33,788 nt of DNA from an uncultured Opitutia bacterium (GTDB lineage: Bacteria > Verrucomicrobiota > Verrucomicrobiia > Opitutales > UBA953). Below are positions 9,444-17,889 of the stretch, in pieces. Every line of letters begins with the position of its first letter. The first letter of the stretch is position 1. The position numbers and the translations under genes were made by a program. Location: NCBI GenBank assembly GCA_903909465.1, contig CAIVVQ010000176.1, positions 1 through 33,788 of the forward strand, written 5' to 3'. The notes beneath the pieces were generated by a model. The model had not been told where the DNA came from. It ran no database searches and was given only the letters and a program-made list of their open reading frames with translations.

Positions 9444-10277
9444 TTAAGCGTTAGCGGGTGGAGTAGGGTCGTCAGATTTTGCGTGGCGGGCACGTTTGCG
9501 AGCGAGAAATCCATCTACACGCGGTTTAGGCGTAGAGGCAATCCAGGCAATTGCGATGGGCGCAGCCGTGGCAAGGTCGAGGGCGGGGCGGGTGGTGAGA
9601 CCCGGGAAGCGGTAGCAGTGCTCAATGCGAGGAATCAAATCGGCGTCGATTTCACTACCTGATACCAGGAGCGCGATGTGTCTTCCGGGAACGCGTACGG
9701 GTGTGCCCAAATCAATTTTACGTCCCACGGCTGGAGACAGGCCGACCACGCAGCATTTTTCACTAACCAATTTAAGGAGCCCGCCGAGGGCGGCCGCGTG
9801 CATGATGCGAACATGTTCCATGGCGCCGCCAGCGAGGTGCCAGACGTCGGGATTGAAAGACAATTGAGTGGTGGTCGAAGACAGTAAGAGGCGTTGGATG
9901 CCGAAGGCACTCATGGCACGGGCGATGGCAGCCAGGTCGGCGGGGCGGGTGACGCGATCGGCGATGACTACGGTCTCATGAGTTTCGCGCCACTCTGTAA
10001 AATCGGCTACGCGTACATGTCCGGGGTCAGGTCGGAAGGTGAGGGCGCAGACATCATCGCAGTGTGCTTCGGCGAAGTGTGAAAGGTCGTCGACGGATGA
10101 GGTACGAAATTTTACACCCAGCGCTTCGAGTTTTATAATGTGCGGTGAGAGCGCAGGCACATGGGCAGGCGCCGCATGAATCTCACGAAGGGATTTCGGA
10201 TGATGTTCGATACAAGCCAGGACGGCTGCGAGTCCGCGGAGGACAAGTCGATTGGGATTGGCTTCAGAGTGGCTCAC
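9444..10277 (-). CDS. SpoU/TrmH-like RNA 2'-O-methyltransferase, divergent
   Basis: 277 aa; N-terminal SpoU substrate-binding-like region (LRGLAAVLACIEHHPKSLREIHAA), RPADLAAIARAMSAFGIQRLLLS, HLAGGAMEHVRI, ALLVSGSEIDADLI. Confidence 0.75.
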   Translation of the reverse strand: MSHSEANPNRLVLRGLAAVLACIEHHPKSLREIHAAPAHVPALSPHIIKLEALGVKFRTSSVDDLSHFAEAHCDDVCALTFRPDPGHVRVADFTEWRETHETVVIADRVTRPADLAAIARAMSAFGIQRLLLSSTTTQLSFNPDVWHLAGGAMEHVRIMHAAALGGLLKLVSEKCCVVGLSPAVGRKIDLGTPVRVPGRHIALLVSGSEIDADLIPRIEHCYRFPGLTTRPALDLATAAPIAIAWIASTPKPRVDGFLARKRARHAKSDDPTPPANA

Positions 10278-10747
10278 GGGATTCGGCCTTCATCAAAGTC
10301 GATCATGTCGGCAAAGGAAAGGACATCTGTACGATCGAGTGCGCCCATTTTACGTTTAGCATCATTTAGAGCCTCGCGACCCATCTCACTCATGCCTTTT
10401 TGGACCAATTCGCGATTCCAGACGTGGACCCGGCGATCAGTGGGGAAAAGTTTGAGGAGGCGTGCATCGAGATCGGCTTCATCGGTGGCTTCTTTGACAC
10501 AGGTAATGACCTGCTCAGGGTCGACACTGAGGTGTAAGCAGAGGAAACGATCAAAGCCCTTACAGAAATTCCGTTGATAGGATTTCGGGAGCTCACCGCG
10601 TAAGTGTTTACGAATTTTTGCAATGAAGCGCGGCAGGTAAAGCAGACCAGTGGAAGGGTCGGGGATGTATGCTGAAGGTAAATCGTAGCAAATCTCCCCA
10701 GTGGCTTCGCTGAAGCCGTTGGGTCGAGTTGATGGAGTGTCGCTCAT
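10274..10747 (-). CDS. DUF5069-like protein
   Basis: 157 aa; LYLPRFIAKIRKHLRGELPKSYQRNFCKGFDRFLCLHLSVDPEQV resembles DUF5069 proteins. 4 nt overlap with both neighbours. Confidence 0.65.
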   Translation of the reverse strand: MSDTPSTRPNGFSEATGEICYDLPSAYIPDPSTGLLYLPRFIAKIRKHLRGELPKSYQRNFCKGFDRFLCLHLSVDPEQVITCVKEATDEADLDARLLKLFPTDRRVHVWNRELVQKGMSEMGREALNDAKRKMGALDRTDVLSFADMIDFDEGRIP

Positions 10748-11319
10748 GGCAAAGTTTTGGAGAGGGCTTGGAGTAAGGCTTGGCTTATTTCGGCGGAAGC
10801 CAAACTAAGGTTAGTCGATTGTTGTTCGACAAATGCCTTAGGCGAGCTGGCGCGTTTACTGCGCCAAGTGCCTTGACCCTGAGTTAGGGTATCACCAGCG
10901 GAAGTTTCAATCCGGTAATTAATTTGAAGTATAGTTGCATCGTCATTAACACCAAACTGCATCACATCGAGCATTAGGACGACATGTGCGTCGGAGGGGG
11001 CGGAGGTGCTATAGGGCAGGCCCGTAATTTGTGTCAGGTTATGGCCGACGACATCGCTGATGGCACGATCGAGGCTATAAAGCCATCGCTGAGAATCATC
11101 GATGGCGGTTTTACCTCTGATCTCGTTGATGACAAGGGTGGGGCGTCGGACAGCGGCAGGAATTGAAGCACGTGGAATGAAAACGACAGGCGAAGCTTTG
11201 GACGCGGCAACGGTCGGGGTGTTGAATTGGTGAAAAGTAACTGCGGTGCTTTTCTTATCAAAAACAATACAGCCAGATAGCGTTAGAGCGACTGATGTTA
11301 AATATATAAATTTTCTCAC
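10744..11319 (-). CDS. ABC-type transport auxiliary lipoprotein, PqiC-like
   Basis: 191 aa; signal peptide with lipobox LSGC; RPTLVINEIRGKTAIDDSQRWLYSLDRAISDVVGHNL pattern; directly downstream of an MCE gene. Confidence 0.8.
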   Translation of the reverse strand: MRKFIYLTSVALTLSGCIVFDKKSTAVTFHQFNTPTVAASKASPVVFIPRASIPAAVRRPTLVINEIRGKTAIDDSQRWLYSLDRAISDVVGHNLTQITGLPYSTSAPSDAHVVLMLDVMQFGVNDDATILQINYRIETSAGDTLTQGQGTWRSKRASSPKAFVEQQSTNLSLASAEISQALLQALSKTLP

Positions 11320-12344
11320 GGGTTAGCTTTCTCAGTTTTGATTTCAGTAGATTCTTTGGTGCCGCGACCCTGAATGATGGTTTCAGGATTACGCTCTAAG
11401 AAGTCGGCCAACGAACGAATACCCGCGGCGGCCTCGGAGACATCGGCCAGGGCGGCATCGAGTTCACGGCGAGTGGGCGAACCAGCTTTGGTGAGGGCAC
11501 GAACATTTTCAGCGGCCTCATTGAGACGGTCGAGGGCTTTGCGGCCTGAGGTGGCCATCGCTTTAATGTCATCGGCAACAGGATCGACCTTGGTGTTAAA
11601 ACGTTTCACTAATTCATCGACCGACTGCATGGCGGTTGAAAAATCGGTGATGGCTTTATTAATGGCTGGATCGCTGGTGATGCGCGCAATGTTATCAGAC
11701 GCGGTGACGAGGTTGTTATTAATTTTAGTAAACTCGATTTGCGAGGCACCTTGATCAATGCGTGTGAGGATAGAGTCGACCTTCTTGGTGATGCTTACGA
11801 AATCGACACGGCTGAGTTGTTCCAAGGTTTGAGAGACCGCCTTGGTGAGGGCGCCTAGGTTAGATGGGAGGGTAGGGATTTCAGGTTGTTCGCCACGCAG
11901 GTCGTGCAGCTTGAAGGCGGTGTCGGGGAAATAATCCAGCTCAACGTAAAGCACCCCGGTGATGACGGATTGCTGTTGGAGTTTTGCACGTAGCCCTTTT
12001 TCAATGGAGGTACGTAGGCCGGATTTATCAACCAGTGCTTGGTCGAGTCCGCGACGCGTTAAGAGGTCGGGCGTAAATTCCATGACGACGGGGATGGAAT
12101 AATCGGAAGGTGCTTGATTAGCGGTACGTAGGAGGACTTGGGAAACTTTTCCGATGGTGACACCGCGAAACTTAACGGGCGCGCCGATGTCGAGTCCGCT
12201 AACGGAATCTTGAAAGTAAGCGAGGGCGCTTGGTTTAACTCCCGAGAACGAACCGGCACCCAGCAGGATGAATGCGAGGGTGAAGAGGATGATACCTCCG
12301 ACCACGAAGGCGCCGATTAAGGATTTATTGGCGGAGCGTCGCAT
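11316..12344 (-). CDS. MCE (MlaD/PqiB-like) family protein
   Basis: 342 aa; N-terminal TM then YFQDSVSGLDIGAPVKFRGVTIGKVSQVLL...SVITGVLYVELDYFPD MCE domain. Confidence 0.92.
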   Translation of the reverse strand: MRRSANKSLIGAFVVGGIILFTLAFILLGAGSFSGVKPSALAYFQDSVSGLDIGAPVKFRGVTIGKVSQVLLRTANQAPSDYSIPVVMEFTPDLLTRRGLDQALVDKSGLRTSIEKGLRAKLQQQSVITGVLYVELDYFPDTAFKLHDLRGEQPEIPTLPSNLGALTKAVSQTLEQLSRVDFVSITKKVDSILTRIDQGASQIEFTKINNNLVTASDNIARITSDPAINKAITDFSTAMQSVDELVKRFNTKVDPVADDIKAMATSGRKALDRLNEAAENVRALTKAGSPTRRELDAALADVSEAAAGIRSLADFLERNPETIIQGRGTKESTEIKTEKANP

Positions 12345-12346
12345 GC

Positions 12347-13102
12347 TTAGGAGATTTTAATTTGGCTGAAGAAAGCGGAGGCTTTCGGGTGGGAGCCGGG
12401 TTGGAGGAAATCTTTGGGTGGTGCGTAGGCGCCCATCGTGCCCGTGTCGGAGTCGAGGTAAACGCAGAAGTCGGCGGTACGCAGGATACTCGGGACCTCG
12501 TGGCTCACTAGGACAATAGTAGTACCGAATGATTCGCGAACTTTGAGGATAAGTTCGTCCAGTCGGGCTGAGCTGATGGGGTCGAGTCCGGCACTGGGTT
12601 CATCGAGGAAAATAATTTCAGGATCAAGGGCCATGGCGCGGGCGATACCTGCACGCTTGGCCATACCACCACTGACTTCAGAAGGTAATTTATCCATGGC
12701 TTCGGCCAAGCCGACGAGGGCTAATTTATATTCAGCGAGCTGTCGGATTTGCAGATTACTGACACCGAGAAATTCACGCATCGGCATTTCCACATTTTCC
12801 CTTAAGGTAAGTGAGGAGAAAAGTGCGGAGCCTTGGAAGAGGAAGCCAGATCGTCGCAAGGTCATCTCGCGTTGTCTTACTTGTGCTTCGGTTACCTTGA
12901 TGCCAAGTAATTCGCATTCTCCGGAGAGCGGTTCGTCGAGGCCGCCAAGCACACGCATGAGTGTGCTTTTACCGCAACCGCTGGGCCCAACAATCGCTAG
13001 AATTTTTCCTGCTTCCAAAGAAAAATTGATATCACTCATGACCGCTTTGTCATTATAGCCGACGCATAAATTGCGACTGATGAGAATGGAGGAATTCATC
13101 AT
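12347..13102 (-). CDS. ABC transporter ATP-binding protein, MlaF-like
   Basis: 251 aa; Walker A GPSGCGKST, signature SGGMAKRAGIARAMALDP, Walker B EIIFLDEPSAGLDP. Confidence 0.95.
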   Translation of the reverse strand: MMNSSILISRNLCVGYNDKAVMSDINFSLEAGKILAIVGPSGCGKSTLMRVLGGLDEPLSGECELLGIKVTEAQVRQREMTLRRSGFLFQGSALFSSLTLRENVEMPMREFLGVSNLQIRQLAEYKLALVGLAEAMDKLPSEVSGGMAKRAGIARAMALDPEIIFLDEPSAGLDPISSARLDELILKVRESFGTTIVLVSHEVPSILRTADFCVYLDSDTGTMGAYAPPKDFLQPGSHPKASAFFSQIKIS

Positions 13103-13103
13103 C

Positions 13104-14198
13104 TTAGAAATTATAGAGGTTAAAGATGACCGCGAAGATTGCGTCAGCGATAACGATGAGCGTGATGCCTAGGACGGCGGCCGAGGTGGCGGCGTTACCG
13201 ACACCCAGGGCGGAGCGTTGGGCAACATAGCCACGGTAGCAACCCGCCCAGGCGGCGATAAAGGCGAAGGCGAATGATTTGATAAACCCAACCAGGAAGC
13301 TCTTAAACGTAATGGCGCGAATCGCCTGAGTGAGGTATTGTTCGATGCTTAAGTCGCCTGCACAGGCCACTATCATGCCCCCAAATACGCCCACGAAGGT
13401 CGCGAAGAGGCTGAGCAATGGCACCATCAGGGTGACGGCCAAAATGCGAGGTACGGCAAGGTATTCTACAGGACTAATGCCGAGGGCTCGAAGGGCGTCG
13501 GATTCTTGACTCACATTCATGCTGCCGAGTTGTGATGCGAATGAGGTAGACGTGCGACCGCACGCGATGATGCCGGTCATGAGTGCGCCCATCTCACGGG
13601 TCATAGCGAGGGCGACGAGGTTAGCGACGTAGACCGTGGCTCCGACTTGACGGAGTTGGATTAGGCCGACGTAGGCCATGATTAATCCGGTCAGGAAGCC
13701 GAGCAGCATGACGATGGGCAATGCATCGACGCCGGAGGTTTGAAGCTGTAGGGCGAAGTCGTTCCAATTGACACGGCCGCGTCCAATGAGTGTGCGAAAT
13801 AAGCCGACGGCGGTTTGTCCAATGTGATCCATGGCACGTTGCCACGAAGAGAAACTTTCGATGCCCCAAACTCCAAAGCGCTCGATAAATCCCGGGGGAG
13901 AGGTCGGCGATTCCCAGATGGTTGATTTCTCGGCGAGGTTGTAAAGTGATTGAAGGCGCGGGGGGAGTCGACTGATGTCGATCTGTCGGACGTTTTTAAA
14001 ATTCTGAAAAAGCCAAGCAGGCAGGGAAGAGTCGAAATCGCCCAAGTTGTCAGGCACGAGGCAGACTTTATCGCCTTTGAATATGAGATTAGGTACCGCA
14101 GACTCGATGCTCCAATTTCCACTAATCGTCACCCTTGTGGTTCCGTCAGAGAGTATTTCTGCCAGGGCACTAGAGCGTGAATTGGGATCGTGCGACAT
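13104..14198 (-). CDS. MlaE-family permease with N-terminal STAS-like (MlaB-like) domain
   Basis: Start chosen at MSHDPNSRS (14198) rather than the ORF-track start 14279; C-terminal MlaE permease (VMLLGFLTGLIMAYVGLIQLRQVGATVYVANLVALAMTREMGALMTGIIACGRT). Confidence 0.9.
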   Translation of the reverse strand: MSHDPNSRSSALAEILSDGTTRVTISGNWSIESAVPNLIFKGDKVCLVPDNLGDFDSSLPAWLFQNFKNVRQIDISRLPPRLQSLYNLAEKSTIWESPTSPPGFIERFGVWGIESFSSWQRAMDHIGQTAVGLFRTLIGRGRVNWNDFALQLQTSGVDALPIVMLLGFLTGLIMAYVGLIQLRQVGATVYVANLVALAMTREMGALMTGIIACGRTSTSFASQLGSMNVSQESDALRALGISPVEYLAVPRILAVTLMVPLLSLFATFVGVFGGMIVACAGDLSIEQYLTQAIRAITFKSFLVGFIKSFAFAFIAAWAGCYRGYVAQRSALGVGNAATSAAVLGITLIVIADAIFAVIFNLYNF

Positions 14199-14289
14199 CC
14201 TGATAGTCAGATACTTGGGGAATCGATAGTTCACAAGCAGAAAGGCATTGTCCCCTTTGCCGAACCGTTGTTTGCTCAACCCTCTTTTG

Positions 14290-15246
14290 ATGCGTAAATT
14301 CTTACTTACATTGTTGGCGGCGAAAGCCGTGGCGCAATCGGGGTTAGATTTGCCGATGGAGACAGCGGAACCACATGGTGCGGTGATTTCGTTGATTGAG
14401 GAAAACGATAAATTCGGGGCCTTTAAATCGGATCGGTATTACACGCAGGGCTTACGCTTGGCGGTGCAAATGGATCCACACGCTTATTTTGCGGTTACCC
14501 AGGAAATTAATACACCCTTTGATACCAGTAATCCGAATCCGCCTGACACCGATTTGCCTTATTCGGGCGTTTTATATTTTTCATACGGTTACGGTAAGGT
14601 GTTGGAGCGCGAAGGCAGGCGTGACTGTTTATTCTCTGTGGAAGGTCAGCTGGGAGTGACTGGCCCAGACTCAGGCGCGGAAACGGTACAAAATCGTTTC
14701 CACCAGTTGATTGGGACGGACCAAGTTAAGGGCTGGGGCACACAGATTCCGAGTGAGCCGGTCGCGAATGTGAACGTTGAGTTTCGTCGTCGCTTTTCAA
14801 TTAGTCCGGTGGAGTACCCAATACGGGATTTGATTTTACGTGGCGCCTTTCAGGCTGGGACTATCAGGACCGAAGCAATTCTTGGATCACAAATCCGTTG
14901 GGGCTGGAATTTAGACCAATCCTGGGGGCAGGGGACAATTCGCCACTCGAATGCCTATAACCCCGACTTCGATGGTAAGGGTGTTTACCCTGCTAATTTC
15001 TCATCTTGGTTCTTTGCCGACACGCAGCTCGAAGTCGTACTTCGTAACTATGCGACAAATGGTACGAATTTCCGCGAGTCCCGCCAGGTAACCAATCGCC
15101 CGGTGGTTTTGCAGTTCATGGTGGGCGCCACGGTTAATATTTACCGCATGACGGTCGCGTATTACATGGCCTACCGAACCAAAGAATTTGAGACCCAAGC
15201 TAAAGCTCAAAGCTTCGGCGGATTCAAAGCTGATATTAAATTCTAA
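14290..15246 (+). CDS. lpxR: Lipid A deacylase LpxR family (DUF2219) outer-membrane protein
   Basis: Start chosen at MRKFLLTLLAAKAVAQ (signal peptide); EENDKFGAFKSDRYYTQGLRLA and VQNRFHQLIGTDQVKGWGTQIPSEP match LpxR-type motifs. Confidence 0.88.
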   Translation: MRKFLLTLLAAKAVAQSGLDLPMETAEPHGAVISLIEENDKFGAFKSDRYYTQGLRLAVQMDPHAYFAVTQEINTPFDTSNPNPPDTDLPYSGVLYFSYGYGKVLEREGRRDCLFSVEGQLGVTGPDSGAETVQNRFHQLIGTDQVKGWGTQIPSEPVANVNVEFRRRFSISPVEYPIRDLILRGAFQAGTIRTEAILGSQIRWGWNLDQSWGQGTIRHSNAYNPDFDGKGVYPANFSSWFFADTQLEVVLRNYATNGTNFRESRQVTNRPVVLQFMVGATVNIYRMTVAYYMAYRTKEFETQAKAQSFGGFKADIKF

Positions 15247-15247
15247 A

Positions 15248-16171
15248 ATGAGAAATATTGCTGTAGTTGATTTAGGTTCGAATTCCTTTAAGGTGTCAGT
15301 GGTGGATGTGGTGCAACAGAAAGAGTTGGGGCGTCTCACGGAGTCGATTCGCATCTTTCCGGAAAATGAGGCGCAAACCACTTTGTCGCCGGAAAAGATA
15401 AAATTAGCGACCGAGGCAGTGGGTCGTCTGGTGGCTTTTGCCCGTGAAAAAGCAGCGGATAAAATCGTCCTTCTGGGTACGAGTGCCTTGCGTGAGTGTA
15501 CTAATCGGGAAGATTTCTCACGGGCACTACAATCGACTACTGGGCTATCCTTGTTAACGGTTTCTGGTGAAGTCGAGGCGCGCTTGGCGTCGGAAGGCGT
15601 ACGTTCGGACCCTGATTACGCTGGGTATGATCGCATTATTGGATTCGATTTAGGCGGTGGTAGTTTAGAAATTTTTGAATTACGCGGCCCACGTTGTATG
15701 TTGGCTAAGAGCCTCCCCTTGGGTTCTGTTCGTCTGACACATAGTTTACTGCATGGTGCGAAATCGATTATCACCCAGGAGCAGCAAGAATATTTTCAAA
15801 AAGAAATTTTAAACTCACTGCAAGAAGTCATCCCAATCAATGCAGCCGAGAACGCCTTAATTATTGGTGCGGGTGGCGCATTCGTAGTGATTGCCATGTA
15901 CCTGGAAGCAATTGGAGAAAAGCCCGTGGGTGGTCGACTCCCCGTCTTACGCATCCGTGAACTTAAGGACAAAATTTGCAAACTCACGCCCGAGGAACGT
16001 CGAGACCTTCCAGGAATTCCCGCGGATCGATGCGATATTATGCCTGCGGCACTTTTGACGATATGTGTTTTGGCCGACTTATGTAAGGCGGAGTGCTTCT
16101 ATTTATCGCACCGCGGGGTGCGACACGGTATGATCCAGGTTTTAATGCGCGATAATGGGGGGCTAATCTAA
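15248..16171 (+). CDS. Ppx/GppA family phosphatase
   Basis: Start chosen at MRNIAVVDLGSNSFKVSVVD; GTSALREC and GFDLGGGSLEIFEL motifs. The ORF-track start at 15188 overlaps lpxR. Confidence 0.92.
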   Translation: MRNIAVVDLGSNSFKVSVVDVVQQKELGRLTESIRIFPENEAQTTLSPEKIKLATEAVGRLVAFAREKAADKIVLLGTSALRECTNREDFSRALQSTTGLSLLTVSGEVEARLASEGVRSDPDYAGYDRIIGFDLGGGSLEIFELRGPRCMLAKSLPLGSVRLTHSLLHGAKSIITQEQQEYFQKEILNSLQEVIPINAAENALIIGAGGAFVVIAMYLEAIGEKPVGGRLPVLRIRELKDKICKLTPEERRDLPGIPADRCDIMPAALLTICVLADLCKAECFYLSHRGVRHGMIQVLMRDNGGLI

Positions 16172-17029
16172 ATGAGCCGTTTATTTGTTTTAAGCGCGTT
16201 TTGCCTAGGACATATTTTATTAGCGGTAGAGTCTAGTCCGAGGGTAGAGGGTTATTTATCTAAATTAGACACTGCCTCTTTATCGGCTGAGTTTAACGCG
16301 ACGGCCAGTGGTGTGGACGGTAAGGTGGTACGGCTTTCGGCGGGTGATGTGGCGATTGGTTGGCAGGGGCGTCGAATCAGTTGTAGCTTACTAGAGTCCG
16401 ACGGAAAAGTTTGGGCGGAGAAAGTATTTCCGGCTGACCCAGATGAACTGCGACAGGCAACCGAGGTTACGGAGTCGCTCAAGCGCGATACGTTTGAGCG
16501 CGGGCGAATTGTCACCCGCGGGGCTAACGAATTGATGCCTATTATGGCGCTTTGGGGTCAGGACGGGAAACTTTACCTAAAGAAGGATTTTCTGGGCACA
16601 CCGTTGGTGGTGAATTTTATTTTCACGCGCTGCGGTAATCCCAAAATGTGTCCTGCCTCAACCCAGTGTATGAAAAAGTTAGGGGATGCACTGGATGCGA
16701 ATCCCAAACTCGGTGCCGTTAAGTTAATCACCATCACATTTGACCCTACCTACGACTCGCCGGGGGTTTTGAGAATGTATGCCGATGGTTATAAGATTAA
16801 CCCACAGCGGCACCGTTTCTTAACCGGAGATAAAAATCAGGTAAAAGATCTGATGCGTCATTATGGCATTTTAACCACCGAAGCGGACGGAACCATTGTC
16901 CACAACTCCGCCGTGATCATCGTCAGCCCAGAGGGACGAATTTTACAACGTCGTGAGGGCTCAACCTTTGATGTGGATGATATGGTCACTGCCCTGGAGA
17001 CCATTGTAAGTACACCCACGAACCCATGA
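16172..17029 (+). CDS. SCO1/SenC family protein
   Basis: 285 aa; NFIFTRCGNPKMCPASTQCMKKL, ITFDPTYDSPGVLRMYADGY and conserved His in IVHNSAVIIVSPEGRI; N-terminal signal-like segment. Confidence 0.88.
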   Translation: MSRLFVLSAFCLGHILLAVESSPRVEGYLSKLDTASLSAEFNATASGVDGKVVRLSAGDVAIGWQGRRISCSLLESDGKVWAEKVFPADPDELRQATEVTESLKRDTFERGRIVTRGANELMPIMALWGQDGKLYLKKDFLGTPLVVNFIFTRCGNPKMCPASTQCMKKLGDALDANPKLGAVKLITITFDPTYDSPGVLRMYADGYKINPQRHRFLTGDKNQVKDLMRHYGILTTEADGTIVHNSAVIIVSPEGRILQRREGSTFDVDDMVTALETIVSTPTNP

Positions 17030-17889
17030 GCGTTAGGGCCTACATTATTAGCCTCAGTCTAGGTGCTGTTTTGCTCTTTGTGGGCTTACGTTCTCTGCCC
17101 GACACCCATTGCGCCTTCCTGCATGCCGATCATCAACCTGTCTACAGTAACGGTGTCGAGTTCTGCGGCCTGAATGAAGAGGCGAATTTTTATCAGCCAA
17201 GCGCTCTGAAGTTTCCAGTGAAGTTGGACCTAGCCTTAAACGGCAAAGGGGGAACGCTACGTTTAATCAAAGAAGACGGTCAGCCCTACTTGGATTACGA
17301 AGTCGCAGTATCCCATACGCAGAAAGTGCATTTACACCTGAGGCAATTGAATGGCCGTAGTGACTACGTTCACTTTCACCCAGTGCCATCTGAAAGTGGC
17401 ACTTGGAGTTTTGATTTCCCGCAAGAATTTTTAACCGATAATCCTGGCGGTGACTTGCAGGCCTACGTCGACTTCGTGCCCGTGCGATCGGGGCGGGTGA
17501 TGTTGGCGGAAGGCACTGCACCCCTGCCTGCCCAATCGGCCATCGCTCAGTCACACCCACGACGTAATCAGATTATATCCTCATCCCTCAGCACGCATAA
17601 AGCAGGGGAGTCGGCCGTCATTAAGGTGCAAGTTGATAGCCTTACGGGGACTGGTTTAAAATTAAAGCCCATCATGGGTGCACTTGGGCATGCGGTATTG
17701 TTTGCCGATTCAAAAGCTCAGACCGGTTACGCTCACATGCATCCGTCGCTCGAGGGTGGCGAGTATGACCTGAAGCCAACATTAACCTTTAAGCTCCGTT
17801 TGCCGAAAGCGGGTCGTTACGATTTCTGGCTCAACATCAATGACGGTCGAGACGACTACCTCTGCGTACCGATTGAAGTTACGCCTTAA
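17026..17889 (+). CDS. Membrane-anchored His-rich protein with two related HxHP-type segments; putative metal-related partner of SCO
   Basis: 287 aa; N-terminal TM; DYVHFHPVPSESGTWSFDFP and GYAHMHPSLEGGEYDLKPTLTFKLRLPKAGRYDFWLNI; ATGA overlap with the SCO gene. Confidence 0.75.
   Translation: MSVRAYIISLSLGAVLLFVGLRSLPDTHCAFLHADHQPVYSNGVEFCGLNEEANFYQPSALKFPVKLDLALNGKGGTLRLIKEDGQPYLDYEVAVSHTQKVHLHLRQLNGRSDYVHFHPVPSESGTWSFDFPQEFLTDNPGGDLQAYVDFVPVRSGRVMLAEGTAPLPAQSAIAQSHPRRNQIISSSLSTHKAGESAVIKVQVDSLTGTGLKLKPIMGALGHAVLFADSKAQTGYAHMHPSLEGGEYDLKPTLTFKLRLPKAGRYDFWLNINDGRDDYLCVPIEVTP

Noticed and set aside
12543-13058. 171 aa plus-strand ORF opposite the MlaF-like ATPase
   Set aside because: Ser/Arg-rich antisense shadow of a clear ABC ATPase.
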